Shown here: positions 9,004-17,736 of the stretch, piece by piece
How the letters are laid out: every line of letters begins with the position of its first letter
Numbering within the stretch: the stretch's first letter is position 1
Origin: Castellaniella sp047971665
GTDB taxonomy: Bacteria > Pseudomonadota > Gammaproteobacteria > Burkholderiales > Burkholderiaceae_B
DNA length: 64,000 nt
Assembly: GCF_047971665.1 (NCBI RefSeq)
Contig: NZ_JBKEAA010000020.1
Span: 168,913-232,912, forward strand
Direction: 5' to 3'
Translations under genes and position numbers: made by a program
Notes under the pieces: model-generated
Seen by the model: the letters and a program-made list of their open reading frames with translations, nothing else
Databases searched by the model: none
What the model was told of the DNA's origin: nothing

Positions 9004-10479
9004 TCAAGAAGAACAACTGACCGGCACCGCCCGCGCATCTGCGGCGGGTGGCCGGGCATAGAACTCGAAACCCGGACGTTCGGTGTATGGGTCTCGGAGC
9101 ACGGTCAACAAGTGATCGATCTCAGTGGCGTCATGGCGTTGCGCGGCCTCGATGGCGCGCTGCGCCAGATGGTTGCGCAGCACATAGAGGGGGTTGGCGC
9201 GCAACATGGCGGCACGGCGCGCCGGCGCATCCCCGCCCTGTCCGGTTCGACGGACCAGATAGCGGTCCAGCCAGGCGCGCGCCGGCGCAGGATCGGGAAA
9301 CAAGGCCAGCCAGGCCCCGGCATCCTGATCGGCCTCGGCCAGCCTGCGAAAAGCCAGGGTGAAATCGGCTCGCTGCACGTGCAGCAGCGCCCACCAGTCA
9401 TCCTCCAGCGCCGCATCCTCTGGTTGCCAGGCATCCAGTCCCAGCTTGCGGGCCAGACCGGCGCGATACGCCGCCAGAAACTCGGCCTCGAAGGACGCCA
9501 GGCAAGTCTCCAGCGCGGGCGCCTCGCACCCCAGCACCATCAGACTTCCCGCCAGCCGGTACAGGTTCCAGCGCGCCACCGCCGGCTGGGCGTTCCAGGC
9601 GTATCGCCCCGCCGTATCGCTGTGATTGCAGATATGATTTGCCTGGAAGGCATCCATGAATCCATAGGGTCCATAGTCCAGCGTCAGGCCCAGGATGGAC
9701 ATATTGTCAGTGTTCATCACGCCATGACAAAAACCTGCGAGCAGCCATCGAGCCATCAAATGCGCGGTGCGTCGCGACACTTCGGTCAGCAGCCGGCAGG
9801 CCGTAGCTGCCGGATCCATCCGGCCCGCCGCCCTTTCCCGGCACTCGGGATACCCCAGCGCGATCACGTGCTCCAGCAGAGCCTTCTGCTCGTGATGCGA
9901 ATGGCCCCAGTGTTCGAAATGACCGAAGCGCACGAAACTGGGCGCCAGGCGGGTGACGACGGCGGCGGTCTCGGCGCTTTCCCGCATCACCGGGTCGTCG
10001 GAAGCGACCAGCGCCAGGGCCCGGGTCGTCGGAATCCCCAGGCCGGCCATGGCCTCGCTGGCCAGATACTCGCGGACGCTGGAGCGCAACACAGCCCAGC
10101 CGTCGCCCATGCGGGAATACGGCGTGCGCCCCGAGCCCTTGAGCTGGATTTCCCAGGTCCCCCCGGGTGTCCGGACATCACCCAGCAAATGCGCCCGGCC
10201 ATCGCCCAGCTGCCCCGCCCAGACACCGAATTGATGCCCGCTGTAAACCGTGGCCAGCGGCGCGATATCCGCCAGGCGGCCGTCGCCCGAGCACAGCGCC
10301 AGGAACGCGGGCGTCTGCAGCGCCTCGGCGTCCAGGCCGATCAGGGCGGCAGCATCCGGGCTGGCGTGCAGCAGGCGCGGGTTGCGCAACGGCCGGGGCG
10401 CCACCCGGGTGTAGAAGCCAGCCGACAGCGATGCGAACGAACAGCCCGCGCGCAGTGACGCCAGCGCGTCCCTAGCCAT
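9004..10479 (-). CDS. selO: SelO-family pseudokinase (protein adenylyltransferase, formerly YdiU)
   Basis: 491 residues, the family length. SelO proteins are pseudokinases that transfer AMP from ATP to Ser/Thr/Tyr of target proteins, with a role in redox homeostasis. Family blocks are clear: YSGHQFGVWAGQLGDGRAHLLG, LKGSGRTPYSRMGDGWAVLRSSVREYL, GIPTTRALALV, and the metal/nucleotide segment MNTDNMSILGLTLDYGPYGFMD. The C-terminus carries NPLYVLRNHLAQRAIEAA. The first 8 bases overlap the end of the upstream DUF2069 gene, suggesting coupled expression. Confidence 0.93.
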   Translation of the reverse strand: MARDALASLRAGCSFASLSAGFYTRVAPRPLRNPRLLHASPDAAALIGLDAEALQTPAFLALCSGDGRLADIAPLATVYSGHQFGVWAGQLGDGRAHLLGDVRTPGGTWEIQLKGSGRTPYSRMGDGWAVLRSSVREYLASEAMAGLGIPTTRALALVASDDPVMRESAETAAVVTRLAPSFVRFGHFEHWGHSHHEQKALLEHVIALGYPECRERAAGRMDPAATACRLLTEVSRRTAHLMARWLLAGFCHGVMNTDNMSILGLTLDYGPYGFMDAFQANHICNHSDTAGRYAWNAQPAVARWNLYRLAGSLMVLGCEAPALETCLASFEAEFLAAYRAGLARKLGLDAWQPEDAALEDDWWALLHVQRADFTLAFRRLAEADQDAGAWLALFPDPAPARAWLDRYLVRRTGQGGDAPARRAAMLRANPLYVLRNHLAQRAIEAAQRHDATEIDHLLTVLRDPYTERPGFEFYARPPAADARAVPVSCSS

Positions 10480-10846
10480 GGCGCGCCGCCCGCTTGGCGG
10501 GGCGCACGTACAGGATGGCGCCCAGGTACAGCCCCAGGGACAACAGGATTTCCAGGCCAGCCAGCGCGGCGGACACCAGCGCGGTATCGGACCAGGCGCG
10601 CACCACGCCCTCCATCAGATAGAGCAGGCTGAGCATCGAGACCCACTGCAGGGTATAGAGGCGACGCCGCAGCACCCCGCTGACGGCGAACAGCAGCGGC
10701 ACGGCCTTGAGGGCCATCAAGCTACCGCCAGGGCGCAGCGGCGCCCACCACAGTTCCCAGCCCACGCTCAGCACGATCAGGCCGAACAGGCAGATGCAGG
10801 CCAGGCCGTGCAGCCCCGGGCTCAACTTGATTTCAACGCTTTCCAT
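10472..10846 (-). CDS. DUF2069 membrane protein
   Basis: 124 residues with four hydrophobic segments (about 12-34, 43-58, 66-86 and 92-114), a WELWWAPL motif and a VLRRRLYTLQWVSMLSLLYLMEGVVRA block typical of DUF2069. It is a small inner-membrane protein of unknown function. It is the first gene of the DUF2069-selO-hydrolase group and overlaps selO by 8 bases. It is divergent from the YihY gene, with only 35 bases between the two start codons. Confidence 0.85.
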   Translation of the reverse strand: MESVEIKLSPGLHGLACICLFGLIVLSVGWELWWAPLRPGGSLMALKAVPLLFAVSGVLRRRLYTLQWVSMLSLLYLMEGVVRAWSDTALVSAALAGLEILLSLGLYLGAILYVRPAKRAARHG

Positions 10847-10881
10847 GCTGGTATTATGACCCGAAATTCCGTGCCTTCCCT

Positions 10882-12135
10882 ATGACGACACCGCAGACTT
10901 CCACCCCGTCCCTGGCCGACCGCCGCGCCCGCGCGCTGGACATCCTGCGCTTCACGCTGGACTTCGCCGGCCACCGCAAACTGACCCGGGTGGCATCCAG
11001 CCTGACCTTCACCACGGTGCTGGCGATCGTGCCGATGCTGGCCGTGGTACTGGCGCTGTTCACGGCCTTTCCGCTGTTCGCTGAATTTCACAAGTCGCTG
11101 GAGACCTTTCTTGGCGAAAGTCTGCTGCCGCCCTCGGTGTCAGACACCATCCTGCGCTACCTGAACCAGTTCGCGGCCCAGGCCTCCGGCCTGACGGCCG
11201 TGGGGGGCGCCTTTCTGGTCCTGACCTCGATCATGCTGATCATGACCATCGACGAGGCCTTCAACGAGATCTGGAACGTCGTCCGCCAGCGGCCCATCCG
11301 TCAGAGGTTGCTGGTGTACTGGGCGATCATTTCCCTGGGGCCGATCCTGATGGGCGCCAGCCTGTGGGCCAGTTCGGTCCTGGCGCGGGAGTCCATGGGC
11401 TACATCGGCAGCCTGTCCGAAGGGCTCAGTCTGCTGCTCAATCTGGTGCCTCTGCTGATGTCGATCCTGGGCTTCACCGCCCTGTTCGTCTTTGTGCCCA
11501 ACTGCCGCGTGCTGTGGCGCGACGCCGCGCTGGGCGGACTGGGCACCACCGTGGTGCTGACCATCATGAAGGCAGGATTCACGGCCTACCTGACGCGCTT
11601 CCCCTCCTACACCGTCATCTACGGGGCTTTTGCCACCCTGCCGATCTTCCTGCTCTGGATCTACCTGTCCTGGCTGGTGGTGCTGATGGGCGCCACCGTG
11701 GCCTCGTTGCTGCCGGCACTGCGGCTGCATCGCTGGGCGCTTCAACGTCAGGTCGGCGCCCAGACCGTCGACGCCCTGGGCATTCTGCGCATCCTGTGGC
11801 AAGCGCGCGGGACACTGCCCCCGGGACGCAGCACGGGTTACCTGGAAAAACACCTGCGCGTCCACCCCGACGCCCTGCACGAGATGCTCGCCGCGCTGCG
11901 CGAGCTGGGCTATGCGGTCCCGGTCGCCGACGGCGACCAATGGGTCCTGGCCTGCGATCCGGCCCGGACCGACATCGGCCCCCTGGTGGACCGACTGATG
12001 CTCGACCGTGCCCAGGCCGGGTTGCAGCCCTACATCCTCGAGGCGCTGTCGCGCTCCCTGCGAGGCGAGCCCCCCGTCCTGGATGCGCTTTTTACCGATG
12101 ACGCTACCGAAAACCGGAATGATGATGCACAATAA
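10882..12135 (+). CDS. YihY/BrkB-family inner-membrane protein
   Basis: 417-residue protein. Residues ~1-290 form the YihY/virulence factor BrkB domain: SSLTFTTVLAIVPMLAVVLALF, the VGGAFLVLTSIMLIMTIDEAFNEIWNV segment, FVFVPNCRVLWRDAALGG and IYGAFATLPIFLLWIYLSWLVVLMGA, with about six membrane helices. A soluble C-terminal region of ~130 residues, looking like a winged-helix fold (HLRVHPDALHEMLAALRELGYAV), follows. The family was once misnamed RNase BN. Its function is unresolved; BrkB of Bordetella was linked to serum resistance. The CBS protein gene follows closely. Confidence 0.88.
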   Translation: MTTPQTSTPSLADRRARALDILRFTLDFAGHRKLTRVASSLTFTTVLAIVPMLAVVLALFTAFPLFAEFHKSLETFLGESLLPPSVSDTILRYLNQFAAQASGLTAVGGAFLVLTSIMLIMTIDEAFNEIWNVVRQRPIRQRLLVYWAIISLGPILMGASLWASSVLARESMGYIGSLSEGLSLLLNLVPLLMSILGFTALFVFVPNCRVLWRDAALGGLGTTVVLTIMKAGFTAYLTRFPSYTVIYGAFATLPIFLLWIYLSWLVVLMGATVASLLPALRLHRWALQRQVGAQTVDALGILRILWQARGTLPPGRSTGYLEKHLRVHPDALHEMLAALRELGYAVPVADGDQWVLACDPARTDIGPLVDRLMLDRAQAGLQPYILEALSRSLRGEPPVLDALFTDDATENRNDDAQ

Positions 12136-12174
12136 TGAACAGAAAGCCGGATCGCGGCACCATTGGGGATCGAC

Positions 12175-12642
12175 ATGCTGAAAGTCAACGAAATCCTGCG
12201 CGTGAAAGGGCACACGCTGTATACGGGAACGCCCGACATGCCGGTGCGCGAGGCCATCGCCACCATGAGCCAGCTCGACATCGGTTCGCTGGTCATCATG
12301 GAACACGGCCATCTCACCGGCATGCTGACCTTCCGCGAGATCATGAACCACCTGAGCGCCCACGACGGCCAGGCCGGCGACTACTCGGTGCGCAGCATCA
12401 TGGATGACGCGCCCGTCAGCGTCACCCCCAACACCGACGCCTACGAGGTGCAACGCCTGATGCTCGACCGGCACGCCCGTTACATTCCGGTGATGGACGG
12501 CCCCACCCTGATGGGCGTGATCTCGTTCTACGACATGGCGCGCGCCATCGTAGAGGCGCAGCAATTCGAAAACGACATGCTCAAGGCCTACATCCGCGAC
12601 TGGCCCGCTGACACCTCCGAGTCATCGGCCGGCAAGGCCTGA
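12175..12642 (+). CDS. Two-CBS-domain protein
   Basis: 155 residues from the ATG at 12175 (GGGGAT lies 4-9 bases upstream); a TTG at 12163 would add four residues. Two CBS domains fill the protein. The first runs about 15-67 (MPVREAIATMSQLDIGSLVIMEHGHLTGMLTFREIM) and the second about 73-130 (SVTPNTDAYEVQRLMLDRHARYIPVMDGPTLMGVISFYDMARAIV). Such stand-alone Bateman modules bind adenosyl ligands and regulate partners. No catalytic domain is attached. It is 39 bases downstream of the YihY gene and probably co-transcribed. Confidence 0.9.
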   Translation: MLKVNEILRVKGHTLYTGTPDMPVREAIATMSQLDIGSLVIMEHGHLTGMLTFREIMNHLSAHDGQAGDYSVRSIMDDAPVSVTPNTDAYEVQRLMLDRHARYIPVMDGPTLMGVISFYDMARAIVEAQQFENDMLKAYIRDWPADTSESSAGKA

Positions 12643-12657
12643 CGATCCGGGCCATCC

Positions 12658-12691
12658 GTCGTTTGCCGGACCATCCGGCACGGCAAACGAC
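12658..12691. terminator. Long inverted repeat between convergent genes (bidirectional terminator-like)
   Basis: An 11-bp perfect inverted repeat, GTCGTTTGCCG (12658-12668) and CGGCAAACGAC (12681-12691), encloses a 12-base loop. It sits in the 60 bases between the convergent CBS gene and dusA. No U-tract follows on either strand, so intrinsic termination is uncertain. Confidence 0.4.
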
Positions 12692-12702
12692 CGGGTCACG
12701 GC

Positions 12703-13746
12703 TCAGGTCAGCGCCTCCCAGGCACGACGCAGGATCTGCGGGCCTTCGGCCCGCAATTGCGCGGGGTCCGACAACATGCGCCGCCATTGGCGCGCGCCGG
12801 GACGGCCTGTGGGCCAGCCCAGTACACCGCGCATCATGAGGTGCAAAGGAACGCCGCTCGCGTGCTGCGCGGTCACGTAGTCGAACCAGGCCTCCAGGAC
12901 GGCAAACGGTGCTGGCAAGACATCATCGGGCGCCATCCGGCGATCGAGTTCGGTCAGGATGTCCGGATGATGCCAGGCCGCGCGCCCCAGCATCACACCA
13001 TCCAGGCGCGTCATCCAGTCCAGGCTGGTCTGGACATCGGCCAACCCGCCGTTGAGCACGAACACCGCATCGGGAAAATCCTGTTTCAGGCGCGCGGCAT
13101 CAGCGTAGCGCAGGGGCGGTTTTTCGCGGTTGTCCTTGGGCGACAGCCCCTTGAGCACCGCATTGCGCGCGTGAACGATGAACACACGGCAACCGGATTC
13201 ATGCAGCATGCCGACAAAATCGCGCACGAACCCATAAGACTCATCGTGGTCCAGGCCCAGGCGATGCTTGACCGTCACCGGCACCGAGACGGCATCCTGC
13301 ATGGCCCGGACACAATCGGCGACCAGACGCGGTTCGGCCATCAGGCAGGCGCCAAACGCACCGCGACGGACCCGTTCCGAAGGACAACCGCAATTCAGAT
13401 TGATCTCGTCATAGCCCCACCGCTCACCCAGCCGGGCGCTCTGCGCCAGAGCGTCCGGCTCGCTGCCGCCCAGTTGCAGCGCCACGGGGTGCTCAGCCGG
13501 ATCGAAGTCCAGGTGACGGCCCACATCGCCGTGCAGCAGGGCGCCCGTGGTGATCATTTCGGTGTACAGGCGCGCGCGAGGCGAGAGCAACCGGTGGAAA
13601 TAGCGGCAATGCCGATCCGTGACGTCGATCATCGGCGCCACGCACAGGCGCCAAGCGGAGGACGGATCAGCTGACGCCACGGCGCCTGGGGGCATATCGG
13701 AGACAGGCGCGGAATCATTCCGGGCGCCGGGGGAACACGGGGGCAT
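12703..13746 (-). CDS. dusA: tRNA-dihydrouridine synthase A
   Basis: FMN enzyme reducing uridines in the tRNA D-loop (positions 20/20a for DusA). 347 residues from the first ATG, with AGGA about ten bases upstream; the first ~30 residues are poorly conserved and a start at 13695 is possible. Visible motifs are WRLCVAPMIDVTDRHCRYFHRLLS (FMN site), YTEMITTGALLHGD, QLGGSEPDALAQSA, the catalytic-Cys loop EINLNCGCPSERVRRGAFGACLM, VTVKHRLGLD and FIVHARNAVLKGLSP. The subfamily is DusA rather than B or C. Convergent with the CBS gene. Confidence 0.94.
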   Translation of the reverse strand: MPPCSPGARNDSAPVSDMPPGAVASADPSSAWRLCVAPMIDVTDRHCRYFHRLLSPRARLYTEMITTGALLHGDVGRHLDFDPAEHPVALQLGGSEPDALAQSARLGERWGYDEINLNCGCPSERVRRGAFGACLMAEPRLVADCVRAMQDAVSVPVTVKHRLGLDHDESYGFVRDFVGMLHESGCRVFIVHARNAVLKGLSPKDNREKPPLRYADAARLKQDFPDAVFVLNGGLADVQTSLDWMTRLDGVMLGRAAWHHPDILTELDRRMAPDDVLPAPFAVLEAWFDYVTAQHASGVPLHLMMRGVLGWPTGRPGARQWRRMLSDPAQLRAEGPQILRRAWEALT

Positions 13747-13886
13747 GCGAGACTTATCCTGGACAATTCGTCATTTTAACGGGCCACGAAACGGCCGCGC
13801 ACAGGCGGCGGATCGCTTTTCGTCTAAAATTCCGGCAGACCGATCCCGTCCAAACCCAGGCCTTCCTCGGCCGCATCCGTATTTCC

Positions 13887-14861
13887 ATGGCCGTATTCAC
13901 CCCTGTCACCGAGAACGACGCGCATATGCTGCTGCTGCGCTACCAGTTGGGCGAACTGGTCGCCTTGCGCGGCATTACCGCGGGCATCGAAAACACCAAC
14001 TATTTCCTCGACACCACGCAAGGCGCTTATGTACTGACGCTGTTCGAGGTCCTGAGCGCCGAACAGCTGCCGTTCTACATCGAACTGATGCATCATCTGG
14101 CCAACTGCGGCGTCCCCGTGCCCGAACCCCAGACGCTGCTCGACGGAACCCGCCTGACCACGCTGAACGGCAAGCCGGCCGCGATCGTCACCCGTCTGTC
14201 GGGCGGCTATGAGCCCGAACCCGGCCCGCTGCATTGCGCCCTGGCCGGCCAGACCCTGGCCCGGGCGCATCTGGCGGCCCAGGATTTTCCCATCCGCCAG
14301 CCCAACCTGCGCGGCCTGGACTGGTGGCGGACCACCGCCCCGGCGCTGGCGCCCTTTCTGGATGCCGATCAGGCCGCGCTGCTGCGGAACACATTGGACG
14401 AGCAGATCACCTTTGCCGCCACCGGAACACTGGCGCAACTGCCATCCGGGCCCGCGCACTGCGACCTGTTCCGCGACAACGTGCTGTTCGACGGCACCTA
14501 TGAATCGCCGCATATGGGCGGCATCATCGATTTCTATTTTGCCGGCTGCGACACCTGGCTGTTCGACGTCGCAGTCAGCGTCAACGACTGGTGCATCCAC
14601 CGGGCCACCGGCGCTTTCGTGCGCCGGCGCCTGGAAGCCTGGCTGCAGGCCTATCATGCCGTGCGTCCTTTCACCGGGCAAGAGCGCGCCGCCTGGCCTA
14701 TGGCCCTGCGTGCGGCGGCTCTGCGGTTCTGGATTTCCCGCCTGTACGACTTTCATCTGCCGCGGCCGGCTCAGACCCTCAAGCCGCACGACCCTCGCCA
14801 TTTCGAACGCATCCTGCGGCTGCGAACCGATCAGCCCGCGCCCGCCCTGCCCCGCTCATGA
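13887..14861 (+). CDS. thrB: Homoserine kinase (APH-fold type)
   Basis: Phosphorylates homoserine to O-phosphohomoserine for threonine synthesis. 324 residues, of the aminoglycoside-phosphotransferase-fold ThrB found in beta- and some gammaproteobacteria, not the GHMP type. Signatures are GITAGIENTNYFLDT, YVLTLFE, the Brenner-type catalytic block GPAHCDLFRDNVLFDG (Asp) and the metal-binding GGIIDFYFAG. The stop overlaps the next start (ATGA), so the downstream membrane protein is translationally coupled. Confidence 0.95.
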   Translation: MAVFTPVTENDAHMLLLRYQLGELVALRGITAGIENTNYFLDTTQGAYVLTLFEVLSAEQLPFYIELMHHLANCGVPVPEPQTLLDGTRLTTLNGKPAAIVTRLSGGYEPEPGPLHCALAGQTLARAHLAAQDFPIRQPNLRGLDWWRTTAPALAPFLDADQAALLRNTLDEQITFAATGTLAQLPSGPAHCDLFRDNVLFDGTYESPHMGGIIDFYFAGCDTWLFDVAVSVNDWCIHRATGAFVRRRLEAWLQAYHAVRPFTGQERAAWPMALRAAALRFWISRLYDFHLPRPAQTLKPHDPRHFERILRLRTDQPAPALPRS

Positions 14862-15640
14862 TTTCTCTGCAAGCCGCCATTCTGCCGCCCAGCGCTGGCT
14901 GGACCTGGATCAGCCAGGGCATTGCGTTGTTTCGCCGCCAGCCCATGGCCATGCTCTTCTGGAGCATCGTGACCAGCTTTTTCATCAATGTCGGCGCGCT
15001 TGTGCCGATCCTCGGCCAGACCCTGCTGGTGCTGCTGACGCCGTTGCTGACCTTTCTGACGCTATGCGCCTGCCGCAACCTGGATCAGGGCGTGCGCATG
15101 GCGCCCGGCCTGTGGCTGCAACCGTTGCAGACCCCCGGCGTGACCGGCGCATTGCTGAGACTGGGCCTGGCCTACCTGAGCTGTTCCTTTCTGATCGCCC
15201 TGATTGCCGTGCTGCCCTTCATGTCCTCGATGCTCACCGCCCTGGGGACCGGCGGACAGCCAGATTTCGCCACACTGGAGCACGCCATGCGCGGTCCGCT
15301 GATCGTCTTCGGCCTGCTGTACGTGCTGCTGTCAGCCCTGTTCTGGCATACCCCAGCGCTGGCGGGCTGGCACGGCCTGCCCCTGCGCCGGTCGCTGTTC
15401 TATTCCATGGTCGCCTGCTGGCGCAACAAATACGCGATCATCCTCTATGTCGCGCTCTGGGCGGGGCTGTTTTACGGCCTGCATGTCCTGCTCGATGCAA
15501 TGGCCACCGCCGGGGTGTCCACGAGCCTGCGGGCCTGGCTGTCCCTGCCACTGGACATCCTGGTCACCGCTCTGCTGTATTGCAGTTTTTACCCCATCTA
15601 CACCACGATCTTCCGCGTCCGCCAGGCCGCCTCCACCTGA
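14858..15640 (+). CDS. BPSS1780-family multi-pass membrane protein
   Basis: 260 residues starting MISLQAAILPPSAGWTWISQG at the ATG that overlaps the thrB stop by four bases. About six hydrophobic helices are visible (around residues 29-50, 54-70, 100-120, 145-165, 195-215 and 228-250). The N-terminal block resembles the BPSS1780 family of betaproteobacterial membrane proteins of unknown function, often found after thrB. It ends 43 bases into the 3' end of the convergent DUF192 gene. Confidence 0.8.
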   Translation: MISLQAAILPPSAGWTWISQGIALFRRQPMAMLFWSIVTSFFINVGALVPILGQTLLVLLTPLLTFLTLCACRNLDQGVRMAPGLWLQPLQTPGVTGALLRLGLAYLSCSFLIALIAVLPFMSSMLTALGTGGQPDFATLEHAMRGPLIVFGLLYVLLSALFWHTPALAGWHGLPLRRSLFYSMVACWRNKYAIILYVALWAGLFYGLHVLLDAMATAGVSTSLRAWLSLPLDILVTALLYCSFYPIYTTIFRVRQAAST

Positions 15641-16002
15641 GCCTGCCCATCCGGCCGGGCGCAGTAGCCCGCCGGCAGTTCCAGCACGGCCGAAGCGCGC
15701 AGGCAAAACACGCAACGTCCGGGGGGGACCCGAGGCAGCACCCTCACGACATGGCCTGCGGCGTCCAGGAACACCAGATCCACAGGCTGTCGCAGACCCC
15801 ACGTATGCACGGCGCGGCAGTCGGGCAGCAACAGCCCCGCAGGCCGCGTCCCCCAGTCCACCCACAGCCACAAGCCCAGCAAACGCGCGCAAAAAGAACG
15901 CGCGCAATACAGCCGCAGGGGCCACTGCGCATTCAACCACGGCGCCGGTTCCCGCGGGCCGCGCCCGGCCAGCATGCGGCAGGGGCCGTTGCCGCGCAAC
16001 AT
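15598..16002 (-). CDS. DUF192 protein, last gene of Tad operon
   Basis: 134 residues from the ATG at 16002, which overlaps the tadC stop by one base (TGATG). The family core is clear in the C-terminal half: AGLLLPDCRAVHTWGLRQPVDLVFLDAAGHVVRV, then the cysteine-containing CVFCLRASAVLELPAG block. DUF192 proteins are small, usually exported, beta-barrel-like proteins of unknown function. Here the N-terminus (~30 residues, Arg/Leu-rich) does not look like a classic signal peptide. Tail-to-tail overlap of 43 bases with the BPSS1780-type gene. Membership in the pilus operon rests on spacing and strand. Confidence 0.8.
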   Translation of the reverse strand: MLRGNGPCRMLAGRGPREPAPWLNAQWPLRLYCARSFCARLLGLWLWVDWGTRPAGLLLPDCRAVHTWGLRQPVDLVFLDAAGHVVRVLPRVPPGRCVFCLRASAVLELPAGYCARPDGQAQVEAAWRTRKIVV

Positions 16003-16865
16003 CAAAACCCGGCATCCAGCAGTTTGACGGCCACAGGAAAACCAATGACCAGAAAGGTGCAGGGAAAAATGCACAGCACCATCGGGAACAGCATCCGCAC
16101 GGGCGCTTCGAGCGCCAGTTTTTCCGCGCGCAGAAAACGCTCGCTGCGCTGACGTTCGGCCTGCGCCCGCAGCAGCGGCCCCAGGCTCATCCCCATCCGG
16201 TCGGCCTGGGCCAGCGCCGAAACCAGCGCACGGACACCCGGCACATCCGCATGCTCGGCCCAGTGCAGCAACCAGCGGGACCGCTCCATGCCGGTGCGTT
16301 CCAGCGCGGCCGCATCGCGCAGGCTCTGACGCAACGGGCCTTGCGGCGCATGAGCGCACACCTGTTGCAGGGCCGCCGGCAAACTCAGGCCGGCTTCCAC
16401 GCAAAGCGTCAACAGATCCAGCATGAAGGGGAGTTCCCGCATCATTCTCACGCGTCTGGCGGCCGCGCAGCGACGCAGCCCCTGATCGGGCCAGATGAAA
16501 CCCAGGACAGCCCCCATGAGCACCAGCGCCATGCCCACCCGGATCGACACGGCCCCCAACCACGCACCCACGCCTGCCAGCCCGGCGCCGCAACCCGCCG
16601 CCAGCACGCAAGCCGCCAGCCAGCGATCCGCCCTCCAGTGCGAAGCCAGGCCGGCACGCGACCCCCAGCGGCGCAATTCCCGGCGCATGCGCCAGGTGAC
16701 GAAGGGCTCGCACCAGGGCGCCAGCGCCTGCACCCAGGGCCACCAGAACGCGGGCGGCCGCGTCCGGGCATCTCCGTGCGCAACAGCCCAGGGGCGACCG
16801 AGTGTCCACAAACCCAGACAGCCCGCCATTGCCGCCAGACACAAACCGATCCAGAACCATGCCAT
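16002..16865 (-). CDS. tadC: Tad pilus inner-membrane platform protein TadC
   Basis: 287 residues, T2SS-F/GspF family. N-terminal helix about residues 4-22, two helices about 83-130, then the cytoplasmic F domain (LPFMLDLLTLCVEAGLSLPAALQQV, residues ~145-170) and a C-terminal helix about 262-283 (MLFPMVLCIFPCTFLVIGFPV). TadC partners TadB to form the platform on which the TadA ATPase acts. It starts 25 bases after tadB. Confidence 0.9.
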   Translation of the reverse strand: MAWFWIGLCLAAMAGCLGLWTLGRPWAVAHGDARTRPPAFWWPWVQALAPWCEPFVTWRMRRELRRWGSRAGLASHWRADRWLAACVLAAGCGAGLAGVGAWLGAVSIRVGMALVLMGAVLGFIWPDQGLRRCAAARRVRMMRELPFMLDLLTLCVEAGLSLPAALQQVCAHAPQGPLRQSLRDAAALERTGMERSRWLLHWAEHADVPGVRALVSALAQADRMGMSLGPLLRAQAERQRSERFLRAEKLALEAPVRMLFPMVLCIFPCTFLVIGFPVAVKLLDAGF

Positions 16866-16890
16866 GCCCTTTCTCCCCCCGGATAACCGT

Positions 16891-17736
16891 CTATACCTCG
16901 ATCGCCACCACGCGCCGGATCCAGAGGATGCCCGCGCCTTCCAGCACCAGGATCGTCATCAGCACGAGCCAGCCATACCAAGTCTGCCACAGCAACGCCA
17001 TGGCCTCGGGTTCCAGGCGACTCAAAACCAGCGCCAGCACCACCGGCAAACCAGCCATGATGCGACTTTGCATCCGGCCCTGGGCGGTCAGCGCCTCGAC
17101 CCGGCCCAGCCAGTGCTGCCTGGACCGAAGCGTCTGGGCAATGCTTTCCAGGGTATCGGCCAGGCTGCCCCCGGTACGGGCGGCGATGCTCAGGGCCGAC
17201 ACCACGAGGTCGCAAGACTCGGTCGGCATGCGGTCGCGCAATTGCTGCAAAGCATCCTGAAAGCTCAGACCCAGGCGCTGTTCGCGCAGCATCAGGCCGA
17301 ATTCCTGAGAAAGCGGCGGCACGGACTGAGAAACCAGATGCCGCAGCGCCGGCTGGACCCCCGCCCCCGCGCGCAACGCGCCGGCCAGCGCCTGCACCAG
17401 ATCGGGCAGTTGCGCATCGAACCGACGCGCACGGCGATGGCGCACGAAACGCAGGATCAGCGGCGGCGCGCACAGCAACCCGGCCAGCACGGGCAGCACC
17501 CCCCACCAGCGTCCCGCCAGCCAGGCCACGGCCAGCATGAGCACCAGTCCCAGCATCGCCACGGCCGGACGCAATTGCGTCATGTCCAGGAACAGAAAAG
17601 ACGCATCCAGCGTACGCCGGGTCTCCTCGCGCAGACGATTCTCGTAGCGCCCCCAGGCACGGTCGGCCTGCCCGAGCAGCCACCAGGCAGCCAGCGCGAC
17701 ACTGCCTGCCAGCACGACAAGCATCAGGGCCATCAT
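16891..17736 (-). CDS. tadB: Tad pilus inner-membrane platform protein TadB
   Basis: 281 residues, T2SS-F family. N-terminal helices are around 2-20 and 60-100. The F domain has LPDLVQALAGALRAGAGVQPALRHL (about 110-135) and LSIAARTGGSLADTLESIAQTLR (about 180-202). C-terminal helices are near 222-240 and 250-272. Its ATG overlaps the tadA stop (ATGA). It forms the inner-membrane platform with TadC. Confidence 0.92.
   Translation of the reverse strand: MMALMLVVLAGSVALAAWWLLGQADRAWGRYENRLREETRRTLDASFLFLDMTQLRPAVAMLGLVLMLAVAWLAGRWWGVLPVLAGLLCAPPLILRFVRHRRARRFDAQLPDLVQALAGALRAGAGVQPALRHLVSQSVPPLSQEFGLMLREQRLGLSFQDALQQLRDRMPTESCDLVVSALSIAARTGGSLADTLESIAQTLRSRQHWLGRVEALTAQGRMQSRIMAGLPVVLALVLSRLEPEAMALLWQTWYGWLVLMTILVLEGAGILWIRRVVAIEV

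Noticed and set aside
14209..16152. 647-codon plus-strand frame spanning thrB and the following genes
   Set aside because: It overlaps thrB, the BPSS1780-type gene and the DUF192/tadC region in another frame and is Pro/Arg/Ala-rich.
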